A stretch of DNA of 64,000 nt from Micromonospora carbonacea (GTDB lineage: Bacteria > Actinomycetota > Actinomycetes > Mycobacteriales > Micromonosporaceae), in the NCBI RefSeq assembly GCF_014205165.1, contig NZ_JACHMZ010000001.1, positions 1,152,001 to 1,216,000 of the forward strand. Reading direction: 5' to 3'. The notes beneath the pieces were generated by a model. The model made no database searches. It had not been told where the DNA came from and saw nothing but the letters and a program-made list of their open reading frames with translations. The position numbers and the translations under genes were made by a program. Below, in pieces: positions 9,380 to 18,504 of this stretch (position 1 is its first letter; every line of letters starts with the position of its first letter).

Positions 9380-9758
9380 GTCACCCGCCGCGCCCGCCGC
9401 GCTACCCACCCCGTCCGCGCCGGTCGAGCTGAGCGCCGAGGACGGCAAGCTGGTCATCCTCGCCCGGGGGGCCCGGGGCCGGGTGGGCGCCGTGGAGGGC
9501 GCCGCGGTACGCGACCAGGACGGCCGGACGTACGCGGCGGCGAGCGTGTCGCTGCCCTCGCTGACCCTCACCGCCCTCCAGCTCGCGGTGGCCTCCGCCG
9601 TGGCGGCCGGGGCGACCCGGCTGGAGGCCGCCGTCGTGGTGACGGAGGCGTCGACCCTGGACGGGGCGGGGCACGCCGCCGTCCGTGACCTCGCCGCCGA
9701 CGCGCCGATCCACGTGGCCGCGCCGGATGGTGCCGTCCTCGGCACGGTGGTCGAGTGA
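9372..9758 (+). CDS. Cytidine-deaminase-fold protein lacking the catalytic zinc motifs
   Basis: A 128-residue conserved protein between the CNNM gene and era, at the position of Rv2365c. AVRDQDGRTYAAASVSLPSLTLTALQLA aligns by eye with the deaminase segment GAAV-DxxGRxYxAxNVEN...CAE, but the zinc Cys/His-Ala-Glu is replaced (TALQLAV) and the second-site CxxC is absent. It is therefore probably non-catalytic and may be structural or regulatory; some databases label it cytidine deaminase. GAGGAGAGG stands upstream of the ATG, the start overlaps the previous gene by 8 bp, and the end overlaps era by 4 bp. Confidence 0.8.
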   Translation: MPESPAAPAALPTPSAPVELSAEDGKLVILARGARGRVGAVEGAAVRDQDGRTYAAASVSLPSLTLTALQLAVASAVAAGATRLEAAVVVTEASTLDGAGHAAVRDLAADAPIHVAAPDGAVLGTVVE

Positions 9759-10684
9759 GCGACGTGCGGAGTGGCCGGCCGGGCGACGCCGGCGGCGGCG
9801 GGACGCGCCCGTACCGGGCGGGGTTCGCCTGCTTCGTGGGCCGTCCGAACGCCGGCAAGTCGACGCTGACCAACGCGATCGTCGGCACGAAGATCGCGAT
9901 CACCTCGAACAAGCCGCAGACCACCCGGCACGTGATCCGGGCCGTGCTGCACCGGCCGGAGTCGCAGCTCGTGCTGGTCGACACCCCCGGGCTGCACCGC
10001 CCGCGCACGCTGCTCGGCGAGCGCCTCAACGACCTGGTCCGCTCCACCTGGAGCGAGGTCGACGTGATCGGCCTGTGCATCCCGGCCGACGAGCCGGTCG
10101 GCCGGGGCGACCGGTTCATCACCGGGGAACTGGCCGAGCTGAAGGCGACCGTGCTGGCGGTGGTGACCAAGACGGACCTGGTCGACAAGAAGCGGCTGGC
10201 CGAGCAGTTGCTGGCGGTCAGCGAGCTGGGCGAGTTCGCGGCCGTGGTGCCGGTCAGCGCCGTCTCCGGGCACCAGCTCGACACGCTGGTCGACGTGATG
10301 ACCGGCTACCTGCCCGAGTCGCCGCAGCTCTACCCGGACGACATGCTCACCGACGACCCGGAGCAGGTGCTGGTCGCCGAGCTGATCCGGGAGGCGGCGC
10401 TGGAGGGGGTCCGCGACGAGCTGCCGCACTCCATCGCCGTGGTGGTGGAGGAGATGATCCCCGAGGGCAACCTCATGAAGATCTACGCCGACGTGTACGT
10501 CGAGCGGCCCAGCCAGAAGGCCATCGTGATCGGCCACCGGGCGAGCCGGCTCAAGGAGGTCGGCACCACCGCCCGCCGGCAGATCGAGGAGCTGCTCGGC
10601 ACCCGCATCTACCTGGACTTGCACGTCCGGGTGGCCAAGGACTGGCAACGCGACCCCAGACAACTCCGCAAACTGGGCTTCTGA
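9755..10684 (+). CDS. era: GTPase Era
   Basis: Essential ribosome-associated GTPase for 30S assembly. G1 is GRPNAGKST (about 29-37), G2 includes TSNKPQTTRH, G3 is DTPGLHRP and G4 is TKTDLVDK. The C-terminal KH domain (EEMIPEGNLMKIYADVYVER... GxxGxxLKE-type RASRLKEVGTTARRQIE) binds the 3' end of 16S rRNA. The length is 309 residues. The start GTG overlaps the preceding stop (GTGA). It ends the phoH-era transcription unit. Confidence 0.97.
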   Translation: MSDVRSGRPGDAGGGGTRPYRAGFACFVGRPNAGKSTLTNAIVGTKIAITSNKPQTTRHVIRAVLHRPESQLVLVDTPGLHRPRTLLGERLNDLVRSTWSEVDVIGLCIPADEPVGRGDRFITGELAELKATVLAVVTKTDLVDKKRLAEQLLAVSELGEFAAVVPVSAVSGHQLDTLVDVMTGYLPESPQLYPDDMLTDDPEQVLVAELIREAALEGVRDELPHSIAVVVEEMIPEGNLMKIYADVYVERPSQKAIVIGHRASRLKEVGTTARRQIEELLGTRIYLDLHVRVAKDWQRDPRQLRKLGF

Positions 10685-10792
10685 CTCCAGAATGTCATTT
10701 TTCACTTTTTAGGCGGTTCCCTGGCTGTTTTGCGGCGGGGGCCGGAGGGTAGGAAGCCACCGCCCCCTCTGCTCCCGACCGGAAGCCGGCTG

Positions 10793-11980
10793 ATGCGAAA
10801 CCGGTACCTGGATCTGCTCCGTGCCCTGGCGATCGTCCGTGTCGTCGTCTACCACGTGACCGGTTGGGCCACGCTGACCCTGGTCTTCCCGGCCATGTCG
10901 GTGATGTTCGCGCTCGCCGGGTCGCTGATGGCGGCGTCGCTGGACCGGTCCGGCCCGTCGGCGGTCCGCCGGCGGCTGCGCCGCCTGCTGCCCTCGCTGT
11001 GGGTGCTGGCCGCGATCTTCGTCCCCGCCATGCTGCTCGCCGGGCTGCCGCTGACGCCGAAGGTGCTGCTGTGGGCGTTCCCGGTCGCCGACCCGCCCGC
11101 CAACTACTGGGGGGCGCTGGCGCTCAGCGTGATCTGGTACCTGCGCGACTACCTGTGGTTCGTGTTCGCCTCGCCCGTCGCGCTGTGGCTGTTCCGGCGG
11201 GCCCCGTGGCCCACCCTGCTCGCCCCGTACGCGCTGCTGGCCACCATCGAGTTCGGACTGTTGCCCGCCGCGCCCACCGTGCTGCGGGAGTTCGGCCTCT
11301 ACTTCGGCGCGTGGCTGCTCGGCTTCGCCCACCACGACGGGCTGCTGCGGCGTACGGCCAATCGGGTGCTGGTACCGGCGGCGCTGGCCCTCGGCGTCGC
11401 CGGGGCGGCGTGGATCGTCACCCACCCCGGCCCGCGCGGGTACGACCTGAACGACATCCCGCTGGGCAACGCGCTCTGGTCGGCGGCGTTCATCCTCGTG
11501 GCGATCGGCCGGGCCCCGGCGTCGGCGGCCTGGGTGGACCGTTCCGCCGTGGCGGGCCGGGCGGTGACGGTGCTGAACCGGCGGGCGCTCACCGTCTACC
11601 TGTGGCACATGCCGTTCGTGGTGGCGCTCACCCCGCTGGTCGACGTGGTCGGTTGGTCCCATCAGGACCCGGTGGGCCTGGCGATCCGGGTGGTGCTGGT
11701 CTTCGCGCTGGTCGGCGCGGTCACCGCGCTGGTCGGCTGGGTGGAGGACGTCGCCGCCCGCCGGCCCCCGGAGCTGTTCCCCGGCAGCGCCCGCCCCGTG
11801 CCGGCCCGAGGGGGCGCCCCCGGCCGTTCCGTGCCGGCCCGCGGGGACGCCCCCGGCCGCCCCGTGCCGGCCGGCGGCGCCCCCGTGCCCGTCAGCCCCG
11901 CGCCGGCCGGGCCCGGCCGGGTGGTGCTGCCCGCGCCCCGCGCCCCCGAGGAGCACACGCTCAAGCTCAGCGCGCGGTGA
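10793..11980 (+). CDS. Acyltransferase 3 family membrane protein
   Basis: A 395-residue multi-pass protein of the OafA/OatA type, which transfers acyl groups to extracytoplasmic sugars or lipids. The first segment RYLDLLRALAIVRVVVYHVTGW carries the R-x10-H signature; about ten hydrophobic segments follow, with LTVYLWHMPFVVALTPL near the end. The final ~70 residues are a Pro/Ala/Arg-rich repeated tail. The ATG at 10793 has GGAAG upstream; a start at 10730 would add 21 residues before the first membrane segment. The last 14 bp overlap the convergent DUF4097 gene. The acceptor is unknown. Confidence 0.86.
   Translation: MRNRYLDLLRALAIVRVVVYHVTGWATLTLVFPAMSVMFALAGSLMAASLDRSGPSAVRRRLRRLLPSLWVLAAIFVPAMLLAGLPLTPKVLLWAFPVADPPANYWGALALSVIWYLRDYLWFVFASPVALWLFRRAPWPTLLAPYALLATIEFGLLPAAPTVLREFGLYFGAWLLGFAHHDGLLRRTANRVLVPAALALGVAGAAWIVTHPGPRGYDLNDIPLGNALWSAAFILVAIGRAPASAAWVDRSAVAGRAVTVLNRRALTVYLWHMPFVVALTPLVDVVGWSHQDPVGLAIRVVLVFALVGAVTALVGWVEDVAARRPPELFPGSARPVPARGGAPGRSVPARGDAPGRPVPAGGAPVPVSPAPAGPGRVVLPAPRAPEEHTLKLSAR
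11792..11890 (+). repeat. 33-bp in-frame tandem repeat in the acyltransferase tail
   Basis: Three 33-bp units begin at 11792, 11825 and 11858, each around CCGTGCCGGCC, and encode an 11-residue unit of the form PVPARGGAPGR; the third unit degenerates. Unit length is a multiple of three, so copy number can change without breaking the frame. Confidence 0.8.
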
Positions 11981-12776
11981 CCGCCACGTCGCCGCTGTCG
12001 GCGGCCAGGTCGAGCAGCAGCGGCGCGCCCGGATCGTCCACGATGCCCAGCTCGGTCTCGCCGGTGCCGACGTCCGAGCGCACCCGGTACCGGCCGGCGG
12101 GCACGACGACCTGCACGTCGCCGCTGCCGGCGTGCGCCCGCACCGAGGCCGGGGCGGACAGTTCGACGGTGACGTCGCCGGAGTCGGTCTCGGCGTCCAC
12201 CTGACCGCCCAGGCGGCTGCCCGTGACGTTGCCCGACCCGGCGCGCAGGGTCGCCGGGCCGCGCACGTCGTCGACCTCGACGTTGCCGGAGTCGGTCTCG
12301 GCCCGCACGGGGCCGGTCGCCCGGGTGATCTCCAGGTTCCCGGAGCCGAGCCGCACGTCCACCACGCCGACCCGGCTCAGCACGACGTTGCCCGACCCGG
12401 TCTCGCCGTTCACGGCGATGCCCTCCGGGGCGGTCACCTCGTAGGAGATCGAGCAGCGGTCACCGCAGTCGGAGTCGAGCACCAGCTCGTCGCCCCGGAT
12501 CTCGTACCGGGCCCCGGGCTGGTCGCCGTGGTAGCGCAGCACCCGCTTGATCCGGACCTGGCCGGCGGGGCCGCTGCCGACGACCGTCACGTCGCCCGAG
12601 CCCGGCAGCACGGTGACCCGGGCGATCCGCGTCGACTCGACGTCGTCGAAGTCCAGCCGGCGCAGCGACAGGTTGTCGCACCCGGCGAGGAGGACCAGGG
12701 TGGCGGCCGCCCCGACGGCGACGGCGCGGGCGGGGAGGGCGGGGCGCGTGGCGGGGGCGGTCCGGTGCGAGGCCAT
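11967..12776 (-). CDS. DUF4097 family beta-strand repeat lipoprotein
   Basis: A predicted lipoprotein of 269 residues. An N-terminal hydrophobic segment ends in the lipobox LLAGC (about residue 32). The mature part is a series of short units with the recurring SGDV/SGNV/SGNLE pattern, typical of DUF4097 adhesin-like beta-solenoids. The function is unknown; DUF4097 proteins are often envelope-associated. The ATG at 12776 has TAGCGT 7 nt upstream, so it may be leaderless; a GTG at 12785 falls within that hexamer and is unlikely. The 3' end overlaps the acyltransferase stop by 14 bp. Confidence 0.85.
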   Translation of the reverse strand: MASHRTAPATRPALPARAVAVGAAATLVLLAGCDNLSLRRLDFDDVESTRIARVTVLPGSGDVTVVGSGPAGQVRIKRVLRYHGDQPGARYEIRGDELVLDSDCGDRCSISYEVTAPEGIAVNGETGSGNVVLSRVGVVDVRLGSGNLEITRATGPVRAETDSGNVEVDDVRGPATLRAGSGNVTGSRLGGQVDAETDSGDVTVELSAPASVRAHAGSGDVQVVVPAGRYRVRSDVGTGETELGIVDDPGAPLLLDLAADSGDVAVTAR

Positions 12777-12783
12777 GGTCGGC

Positions 12784-12789
12784 ACGCTA
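12784..12789 (-). promoter_or_regulatory. -10 hexamer of the DUF4097 lipoprotein gene
   Basis: On the minus strand TAGCGT (TANNNT type) precedes the ATG at 12776 by 7 nt, consistent with leaderless or near-leaderless transcription. It lies between this gene and the divergent recO. Confidence 0.55.
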
Positions 12790-12877
12790 CGGCCGCCCCG
12801 GCCCGCCGCGCATCGGGGATCACCCGCCGGGCACCCCGATTCGACCCTGATTCCGCCCGTCGGGGGAGAATGATCGG

Positions 12878-13690
12878 ATGGCCGGGTACCGCCGACAGCT
12901 CTACCGCGACGACGCGGTGGTCCTGCGCGTGCAGAAGCTCGGCGAGTCCGACCGGATCATCACCCTGCTGACCCGCCGGCACGGGCGGCTGCGCGCGGTG
13001 GCCCGGGGGGTCCGCCGCACCACCAGCAAGTTCGGCGCGCGGCTGGAGCCGTTCGGCCACGTCGACGTGCAGCTCGCCGGCGACCCGAAGGGCAACGTCG
13101 GCAGCTCGCTGCACAGCGTCAGCCAGGTCGAGGGGATCGACCTGTACGGCAAGCGGTTCCTCGGCGACTATCCGCGCTACACGGCGGCCAGCGCGATCGC
13201 CGAGACCGCCGAGCGGCTCACCCCGGTCGAGCGGGAGCCGTCGCTGCGGCTGTTCCAGCTCACCCTCGGCGCGCTCAAGTCGCTCGCCCGGGGCGAGCAC
13301 GCCACCACGCTGGTGCTCGACGCGTACCTGCTGCGGGGGATGGCCCTGGCGGGCTGGGCCCCCGCGCTGACGGCCTGCGCGGTCTGCGGCACCCCGGGCC
13401 GGCACCGGGCGTTCTCCGTGCCGGCCGGCGGCGCGGTCTGCCCGGACTGCCGGCCCCCCGGCGCGGCCCACCCCGCCCCGGCGACCGTCGACCTGATGTC
13501 CGCGCTCACCACCGGCGACTGGGTGCTCGCCGACGCCACCGAGACCGGCGTACGCCGGGAGTGCAGCGGCCTGGTCGCGGCGCACCTGCAGTGGCACCTG
13601 GAGCGCGCGCTACGCTCGCTGCCGCTGGTCGACCGGGGTGGCCCGACGGCCGGCGGTGCCGCCGCCGTGGACAGGGGGAAGACCGAGTGA
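12878..13690 (+). CDS. recO: DNA repair protein RecO
   Basis: RecF-pathway mediator that loads RecA onto SSB-coated DNA and anneals strands. The N-terminal OB fold starts [24 protein letters not shown]; the helical domain carries the zinc-binding set CAVCG...CPDC (about 166-195). The 270-residue length is normal. The ATG at 12878 has GGGGGAG about 10 nt upstream. The stop overlaps the uppS start (GTGA), so the two are cotranscribed, as for Rv2362c-Rv2361c. Confidence 0.96.
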   Translation: MAGYRRQLYRDDAVVLRVQKLGESDRIITLLTRRHGRLRAVARGVRRTTSKFGARLEPFGHVDVQLAGDPKGNVGSSLHSVSQVEGIDLYGKRFLGDYPRYTAASAIAETAERLTPVEREPSLRLFQLTLGALKSLARGEHATTLVLDAYLLRGMALAGWAPALTACAVCGTPGRHRAFSVPAGGAVCPDCRPPGAAHPAPATVDLMSALTTGDWVLADATETGVRRECSGLVAAHLQWHLERALRSLPLVDRGGPTAGGAAAVDRGKTE

Positions 13691-14502
13691 TCCGTTCGAT
13701 GAGGGCCGGCCGGCGCGAGCCGGTGCCGCCGACTCCGCACCCGTCGGGCGCCCGGCCCCCGGCGCTGCCGGGCGACGCGCTGCCGAAGCACGTCGCGATC
13801 GTCATGGACGGCAACGGCCGGTGGGCCAAGGAGCGGGGGCTGCCCCGCACGAAGGGCCACGAGCAGGGCGAGCACAGCCTCTTCGACACCGTCGAGGGCG
13901 CGATCGAGCTGGGCATCCCCTACCTGTCGGCGTACGCGTTCTCCACCGAGAACTGGCGGCGTTCCCCGGACGAGGTCCGGTTCCTGATGGGCTTCAACCG
14001 GGACGTCATCCGTCGCCGCCGCGACCAGCTCGTCGACCTGGGCGTGCGGGTCGTCTGGTCGGGCCGGGCCGGTCGGCTGTGGAAGAGCGTCATCTCCGAG
14101 TTGCAGACCGCCGAGGAGATGTCGCGCGGCAACTCGACGCTGACGCTGCAGTTCTGCGTCAACTACGGCGGGCAGGCCGAGATCGCCGACGCGGCCGCCG
14201 CGATCGCCCGCGACGTGGCGGCGGGCCGGCTCGACCCGGGCAAGGTCACCGAGAAGACCGTGGCGAAGTACCTCTACCACCCGGAGGTCCCCGACGTGGA
14301 CCTCTTCCTCCGCCCGTCCGGCGAGGAGCGGATCTCCAACTTCCTGCTCTGGCAGACCGCGTACGCGGAGCTGGTGTTCCTCGACACCCTCTGGCCCGAC
14401 TTCGACCGCCGGCACCTGTGGTACGCGTGCGAGCTGTACGCCCAGCGGGACCGCCGGTTCGGCGGGGCGCTGCCCAACCCGGTCGCCCCGCCACAGCCCT
14501 GA
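13687..14502 (+). CDS. uppS: Isoprenyl transferase / undecaprenyl (decaprenyl) diphosphate synthase UppS
   Basis: cis-Prenyltransferase that builds the polyprenyl carrier for peptidoglycan and arabinogalactan-type glycans. The conserved [12 protein letters not shown] holds the catalytic Asp (D41), and [12 protein letters not shown] and [15 protein letters not shown]...ELVF are the other family signatures. The GTG at 13687 overlaps recO by 4 bp and has AGGGGG 9 nt upstream, better placed than for the ATG at 13699. Length is 271 residues. A strong hairpin follows. Confidence 0.96.
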   Translation: MIRSMRAGRREPVPPTPHPSGARPPALPGDALPKHVAIVMDGNGRWAKERGLPRTKGHEQGEHSLFDTVEGAIELGIPYLSAYAFSTENWRRSPDEVRFLMGFNRDVIRRRRDQLVDLGVRVVWSGRAGRLWKSVISELQTAEEMSRGNSTLTLQFCVNYGGQAEIADAAAAIARDVAAGRLDPGKVTEKTVAKYLYHPEVPDVDLFLRPSGEERISNFLLWQTAYAELVFLDTLWPDFDRRHLWYACELYAQRDRRFGGALPNPVAPPQP

Positions 14503-14553
14503 CCCGCCGCGGCCCGAGTCCTGCCGACCGAGCCCGGTCCTGCCGACCCGACT

Positions 14554-14593
14554 GCGCCGGTGCCGCCCCCGAACCCTGGGGCGGCACCGGCGC
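14554..14593. terminator. Bidirectional terminator between uppS and gnd
   Basis: A perfect 16-bp inverted repeat, GCGCCGGTGCCGCCCC (14554-14569) with its complement at 14578-14593 and an 8-nt loop. There is no U tract, which is usual for actinobacterial terminators. It lies between the convergent uppS and gnd stops. Confidence 0.85.
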
Positions 14594-14607
14594 GGTGGCG
14601 TCGCTGC

Positions 14608-16053
14608 TCAGGCCTCCACTTCGGCGCGGCCCTCGGTGGCCCACAGGGTGTGGAACGAGCCGTCCCGGTCCACCCGGCGGTAGGTGTGCGCGCCGAAGTT
14701 GTCCCGCAGCCCCTGCAACAGCGCGGCGGGCAGCCGCTCGGCGCGCAGCCCGTCGAAGTACGCCAGCGACGACGAGAACGCCGGCGTCGGCACCCCGGCC
14801 CGCGCCGCGTCGACGACGACCCGCCGCCAGCTCGGCACGCCCGCGCTGACCGCCTCGGCGAAGTACGGCGCGACCAGCAGCGACGGCAGCTCCGGCTCGG
14901 CGTCGTACGCCTCCTTGATCCGGTCCAGGAAGCGGGCCCGGATGATGCAGCCGCCCCGCCAGATCGTGGCGGTGCCGCCCAGGTCGATGTCCCAGTCGTA
15001 CTCGCTGCTGCCGGCGCGGATGTGGTCGAAGCCCTGCGCGTACGCGACGATCTTGCTGGCCAGCAGCGCGCGCCGCACGTCCTCGACGAAGGTGTCGCGG
15101 TCCTCGACCTGCCACTTCTCCCCGGCGTCGCCGAAGGCGCGGCGGGCGGCCTCGCGCTGGCCGGCGTGCCCGGACAGCGACCGGGCGAACGTCGCCTCGG
15201 CGATGCCGGTGATCGGGATGCCCAGGTCGAGCGCGCTCTGCACCGTCCAGCGGCCGGTGCCCTTCTGCTCGGCCTGGTCGAGCACCACGTCCACGAAGGC
15301 CCGGCCGGTCGCCGCGTCGGTGTGCCCGAGGACCTCGGCGGTGATCTCGATGAGGAACGACTCCAGCTCGCCGGTGTTCCACTCCCGGAAGATCTCCGCG
15401 ATCTCCGCCGGGCTCGCCGACAGCCCCGCCCGCAGCAGGTCGTACGCCTCGGCGATGAGCTGCATGTCGGCGTACTCGATGCCGTTGTGGACCATCTTGA
15501 CGAAGTGGCCGGCGCCGTCGGGCCCGATGTGCCGGCAGCACGACGTGCCGTCCACCTGCGCGGCGATCTTCTCGAACATCGGGCCGAGCTTCGCGTACGA
15601 CTCGGCGGAGCCGCCCGGCATGATGCTGGGCCCGAGCAGCGCGCCCTCCTCGCCGCCGGACACGCCGGTGCCGGAGAAGTGCAGCCCCTTGGCGCGCAGC
15701 GCCTCCTCCCGCCGCCGCGTGTCGGCGAAGTGGGCGTTGCCGCAGTCGACGATGATGTCGCCCTCGTCGAGCAGCGGCACCAGCTCGTCGATCACCGCGT
15801 CGGTCGGTGCGCCCGCCTTGACCATGATGATCACGGCGCGGGGGCGTTCCAGCGAGCCGACGAAGTCCGCCAGGGACTCGGACGGCACGAACGTCCCCTC
15901 GTCACCGTGCTCGGCGACCAGGCTGCGGGTCCGCTCCGGCGACCGGTTGTGCACCGCCACCGTGAATCCGTTCCGGGCCAGGTTCCGGGCCAGGTTCCGG
16001 CCCATCACCGCCAGCCCCGTCACGCCGATCTGCGCCGTCGCCTGTTGCGTCAT
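14608..16053 (-). CDS. gnd: NADP-dependent 6-phosphogluconate dehydrogenase (decarboxylating)
   Basis: Oxidative pentose phosphate enzyme converting 6-phosphogluconate to ribulose 5-phosphate, CO2 and NADPH. The 481-residue length is that of the long, dimeric class. The N-terminal Rossmann fold is GVTGLAVMGRNLARN with HNRSPERT for NADP; GVSGGEEGALLGPSIMPGG and the catalytic GHFVKMVHNGIEY (Lys, Asn, Glu) follow. The ATG is preceded by AGAGGTGG. It converges on uppS across a terminator; 133 bp separate it from the ykoC stop, and it is a separate unit. Confidence 0.97.
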   Translation of the reverse strand: MTQQATAQIGVTGLAVMGRNLARNLARNGFTVAVHNRSPERTRSLVAEHGDEGTFVPSESLADFVGSLERPRAVIIMVKAGAPTDAVIDELVPLLDEGDIIVDCGNAHFADTRRREEALRAKGLHFSGTGVSGGEEGALLGPSIMPGGSAESYAKLGPMFEKIAAQVDGTSCCRHIGPDGAGHFVKMVHNGIEYADMQLIAEAYDLLRAGLSASPAEIAEIFREWNTGELESFLIEITAEVLGHTDAATGRAFVDVVLDQAEQKGTGRWTVQSALDLGIPITGIAEATFARSLSGHAGQREAARRAFGDAGEKWQVEDRDTFVEDVRRALLASKIVAYAQGFDHIRAGSSEYDWDIDLGGTATIWRGGCIIRARFLDRIKEAYDAEPELPSLLVAPYFAEAVSAGVPSWRRVVVDAARAGVPTPAFSSSLAYFDGLRAERLPAALLQGLRDNFGAHTYRRVDRDGSFHTLWATEGRAEVEA

Positions 16054-16186
16054 CCGTACCCGCCACCTCTCGCGTCGCCTGTAGTGCTGCGACGGTATCG
16101 CGCCGCCGGGCGGACCGGGACCGGTGGGCGACGCGGTGTCACAGTGTGGTGGCGTCCGCGCCGGGGCCGCCGCGCTGACCTGTGGG

Positions 16187-16987
16187 TCAGCCGATCAGCG
16201 GGCGGAACGTGCCCAGGGCGACGCTGACCGCCAGCGCCGCGCCGGCCAGCGCCGCCGCCCCGGCGACCAGCAGCCCGTCGGCGGGGCCGAACCGCTGCCG
16301 CCGGGCGACCGTGCGGGGCGTGGCCGCGTCGAAGCCCCGGGCGTCCATCGCCACGGCCAGCCGGGTGCCCCGCCGGATCGCGCCGACCAGCAGCGCGAAC
16401 GCGGTCGAGACGAACAGCCGCAGCCGGGCCACCGGGTTGCGGCCGGCGTCCACCCCGCGCGCCCGTCGGGCCATGCTGATCATCTGCCACTCCTGGCCGA
16501 GCAGCGGCACCAGCCGGAACGCCGCCAGCGCCCCGATCGCGAAGCGGGCCGGGGCCTTCGCGTTCTGCACCAGCGCGTCGGCCAGGTCGGTCGGGTCGGT
16601 GGTGGCGAAGACCATCACCCCGGGCAGCGCCACCGCGAGCATGCGCAGGGCCAGCCCGAGCGCGGTCAGCAGCACCCCGCTGGTGACCGCCACCGGCCCC
16701 GCCTCGACCAGCGTCCGGCCGGTGCGCTCGGCGGCGAACAGGACCAGGGTCACCACGATGCCGGCAGCGCTGAGCAGCAGCGGCGCGGCCCGCCGGGCGA
16801 GCACCCCGTAGCGGATGCCGAACAGCGGCAGCACGGCCAGCTCCACGCCGATGGCGACGGCCGGCGCCACCGGGTCCAGGGTGGCGAGCAGGGCGAACGA
16901 GAAGACCAGCGCGGCGGCGACCTTCGCCACGGGGTTGCGCCGGGCCAGCGGGGCCCCGGGCGCGGCGACCGGCTCGATGCTGATCAC
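16187..16987 (-). CDS. ykoC: ECF transporter T component (YkoC-like, HMP/thiamine uptake)
   Basis: Energy-coupling transmembrane subunit of about 266 residues with several membrane helices and the CbiQ/EcfT coupling motif near MISMARRARGVDAGR and MDARGFD (two A-R-G motifs that contact the ATPases). It is the last gene of the ykoE-ykoD-ykoC unit under the TPP riboswitch. The GTG at 16987 gives VISIEPVAAPG, preceded by a G-rich Shine-Dalgarno-like run, and leaves 43 bp to ykoD. The gene name follows the B. subtilis ykoFEDC naming. Confidence 0.88.
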   Translation of the reverse strand: MISIEPVAAPGAPLARRNPVAKVAAALVFSFALLATLDPVAPAVAIGVELAVLPLFGIRYGVLARRAAPLLLSAAGIVVTLVLFAAERTGRTLVEAGPVAVTSGVLLTALGLALRMLAVALPGVMVFATTDPTDLADALVQNAKAPARFAIGALAAFRLVPLLGQEWQMISMARRARGVDAGRNPVARLRLFVSTAFALLVGAIRRGTRLAVAMDARGFDAATPRTVARRQRFGPADGLLVAGAAALAGAALAVSVALGTFRPLIG

Positions 16988-17030
16988 GCGACCACCGCCC
17001 CCCGGCGGCCGGTGCCGTGGCCGGTGCCGG

Positions 17031-18467
17031 TCACGCCGCCACCGCCGCCGGGTCGCGGGTGAGGGTGAGCCGCCGGTCGGCCAGGGCCGCCACGAAGTCC
17101 GCGTCGTGGGTGACGGCGACGACGCCGTGCCCGTCGTCACGCAGCTCGGCGAACAGGTCCACCAGCTCCAGCCAGGTGCGCCGGTCCTGGCCGAAGGTGG
17201 GCTCGTCGCAGACCAGCAGGCGGGGCGCGGTGGCCAGGGCCGTCGCCACGCTCAGCCGCCGCGCCTCCCCACCCGAGAGGGTGTACGGGTTCGCGCGCGC
17301 CAGCCGCGCCAGGCGCAGCCGGTCCAGCAGCCCGTCCACGGTGGCCCGGACGGCGGCCTCGCCGTGGCCGGTGCGGCGCGGGCCGAGGGCCAGCTCGTCG
17401 TAGACCGTCCCGGTGACGAACTGGTGCTCCGGGTCCTGGAACACCGACCCGATCCGGCGGGCCAGGGCGGGTGCCCGCCAGCGGTGCGGCGCGGTGGCGG
17501 CGTCCCGCCCGGCCAGTTCCCGGGTCGCCGCCACCCGCCCGACCCCGGGGCGCAGCAGGCCGCCCAGCAGCAGCGCCAGCGTCGACTTGCCCACCCCGTT
17601 CGGGCCGAGGACGGCGAGCGCCTCGCCGGCGCGTACCGCCAGGTCGGTCGGGGCGAGGCGGGGCGGCAGGGCGGCCCGGTCGGCGGTGAGCAGCGCCTCG
17701 CCGGGGGCGGCGGCGGCCCGCCGGGGCGGCACCGTCCGGCCGGGCACCCAGACCCCCTCGGCGGCGAGCGCGTCGCCGTGGGCGGCGAAGACGGCCTCCG
17801 GCGGCCCGTCGGCGCGCACGCCGCCGCCCGGCTCCAGCACCACCACCCGGTCGACCAGCGGCAGCGCCTCGGCGACCCGGTGCTCGACCAGGACCAGCGC
17901 GGTGTCGGCGGTGACGGCGTCGGCCACGGCCCGGCGGACCAGCGCCGCCCCGGCCGGGTCGAGGTTGGCGGTCGGCTCGTCGAGCAGCAGCAGCCCCGGC
18001 CGCAGGGCGAGCGCCCCGGCCAGCGCGAGCCGCTGCTGTTCGCCGCCGGAGAGGGCGGCGGTCGGGCGGTCCCGGTGGTAGGGGAAGCCGACCCGGCGCA
18101 GCGCCTCGTCCACCCGGGGCCAGATCTCACCGGCGGGCACGCCCCGGTTCTCCAGCCCGAACGCGACGTCGTCGCCGCAGCGGGCCATCACGAGCTGGCT
18201 CTCCGGGTCCTGGAAGACGATGCCGACCCGGTCCCGGTCGGCGCGGGGGTCGACGCCGTCGACCTCGACGACGCCCTCCTGCTCGCCCGAGTCGGCGGAG
18301 AGCAGCCCGGCCAGCGCGGCCAGCAGCGTGCTCTTGCCGGCCCCGGAGGGCCCCAGCAGCAGCACCCGCTCGCCGGCCCCGACGCTCAGGTCGACCCCGC
18401 GCACGGCCCAGGCCCGCCGCCCGGCGTGCCGCCACCCGAACCCCCGCACCACCACCCGCGCCGTCAC
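17031..18467 (-). CDS. ykoD: ECF transporter fused double ATPase (YkoD-like)
   Basis: A 478-residue protein with two ABC ATPase domains that powers HMP/thiamine precursor uptake. Domain 1 has Walker A GPSGAGKST, signature LSGGEQQR and Walker B LLLLDEPTANLD. Domain 2 has GPNGVGKST, signature LSGGEARR and LLVCDEPTFGQD. The second Walker B has Cys and Gln-Asp where most ATPases have Leu and Leu-Asp. The GTG start has GGGAGGGGG upstream. It is 37 bp from ykoE. Confidence 0.93.
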   Translation of the reverse strand: MTARVVVRGFGWRHAGRRAWAVRGVDLSVGAGERVLLLGPSGAGKSTLLAALAGLLSADSGEQEGVVEVDGVDPRADRDRVGIVFQDPESQLVMARCGDDVAFGLENRGVPAGEIWPRVDEALRRVGFPYHRDRPTAALSGGEQQRLALAGALALRPGLLLLDEPTANLDPAGAALVRRAVADAVTADTALVLVEHRVAEALPLVDRVVVLEPGGGVRADGPPEAVFAAHGDALAAEGVWVPGRTVPPRRAAAAPGEALLTADRAALPPRLAPTDLAVRAGEALAVLGPNGVGKSTLALLLGGLLRPGVGRVAATRELAGRDAATAPHRWRAPALARRIGSVFQDPEHQFVTGTVYDELALGPRRTGHGEAAVRATVDGLLDRLRLARLARANPYTLSGGEARRLSVATALATAPRLLVCDEPTFGQDRRTWLELVDLFAELRDDGHGVVAVTHDADFVAALADRRLTLTRDPAAVAA

Positions 18468-18504
18468 CCGTCCCCCTCCCCGGTCGGCATGTGGAACGAT
18501 CGCG

